Assembly: GCA_023391425.1 (NCBI GenBank)
Contig: JAEWAX010000073.1
Coordinates: 1-5,391 of the forward strand
DNA from: Bacillota bacterium
Lineage (GTDB): Bacteria; Bacillota; Clostridia; Acetivibrionales; DSM-1351
Direction: 5' to 3'
DNA: 5,391 bases
A model generated the notes under the pieces. It had not been told where the DNA came from. It did no database searches and worked only from the letters and a program-made list of their open reading frames with translations. A program made the translations under genes and the position numbers. Of this stretch, positions 5,369 to 5,391 are shown in pieces. The first letter of the stretch is position 1. The number at the start of each line of letters is the position of its first letter.

Positions 5369-5391
5369 TATAACTAATTAAAATCAAAGAA
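5369..5391 (-). other. Upstream edge of coaD, possibly the 3' end of a preceding gene
   Basis: In Firmicutes coaD commonly follows rsmD (16S rRNA guanine-N2 methyltransferase). On the minus strand one frame reads FFDFN then TAG (stop at 5374-5376), which could be the tail of such a gene. A second frame stays open a little longer, to a TGA overlapping the coaD ribosome binding site. There is too little sequence to decide, and no promoter is visible. Confidence 0.2.

Overview
The window is AT-rich chromosomal DNA of a Gram-positive, spore-forming anaerobe. A clostridial origin (Clostridia, perhaps a Ruminiclostridium-type species) is an inference. It rests on base composition, strong GGAGG-type ribosome binding sites, TTG and GTG codons near gene starts, a YlbJ-type sporulation membrane protein and the coaD neighbourhood. 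I see no mobile element, CRISPR array, rRNA or tRNA. The content is mostly housekeeping, and the most interesting material is in the intergenic DNA.

Layout. (1) 1-308, minus: the N-terminal part of a small hydrophobic protein resembling an ECF-transporter substrate-binding (S) component; its 3' end lies outside the window. (2) 309-626: a divergent control region with a good promoter for ilvE and a nearly perfect 30-bp palindrome just downstream of a -10 box for the transporter gene. (3) 627-1688, plus: ilvE, branched-chain amino-acid aminotransferase. (4) 1721-1764: a long hairpin between convergent genes, probably a two-way terminator. (5) 1785-2618, minus: a TerC-family membrane protein. 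(6) 2619-3142: a rich non-coding stretch. On the minus strand it holds a promoter overlaid by a 28-bp dyad, then a yybP-ykoY-type (manganese) riboswitch, then a strong intrinsic terminator, all ahead of the TerC gene. It also holds a separate 13-bp inverted repeat next to the promoter. (7) 3143-4417, plus: ylbJ, read from a TTG codon. (8) 4409-4846, minus: a soluble coiled-coil protein of unknown function, overlapping ylbJ tail to tail by 9 bp. (9) 4848-5354, minus: coaD, one base upstream of the coiled-coil gene and probably translationally coupled to it. The last ~35 bases may hold the end of the gene preceding coaD.

How the genes work together. ilvE makes or degrades leucine, isoleucine and valine. 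The TerC protein with its Mn-sensing leader is best read as a manganese export or metalation module: transcription is attempted and the leader decides whether it proceeds. coaD makes dephospho-CoA, and its coupled partner has no assigned role. ylbJ is expected to act only in sporulation. No wholly new system is evident. The best leads are the two-layer control of the TerC gene, the unexplained palindromes and the coaD-coupled coiled-coil protein.
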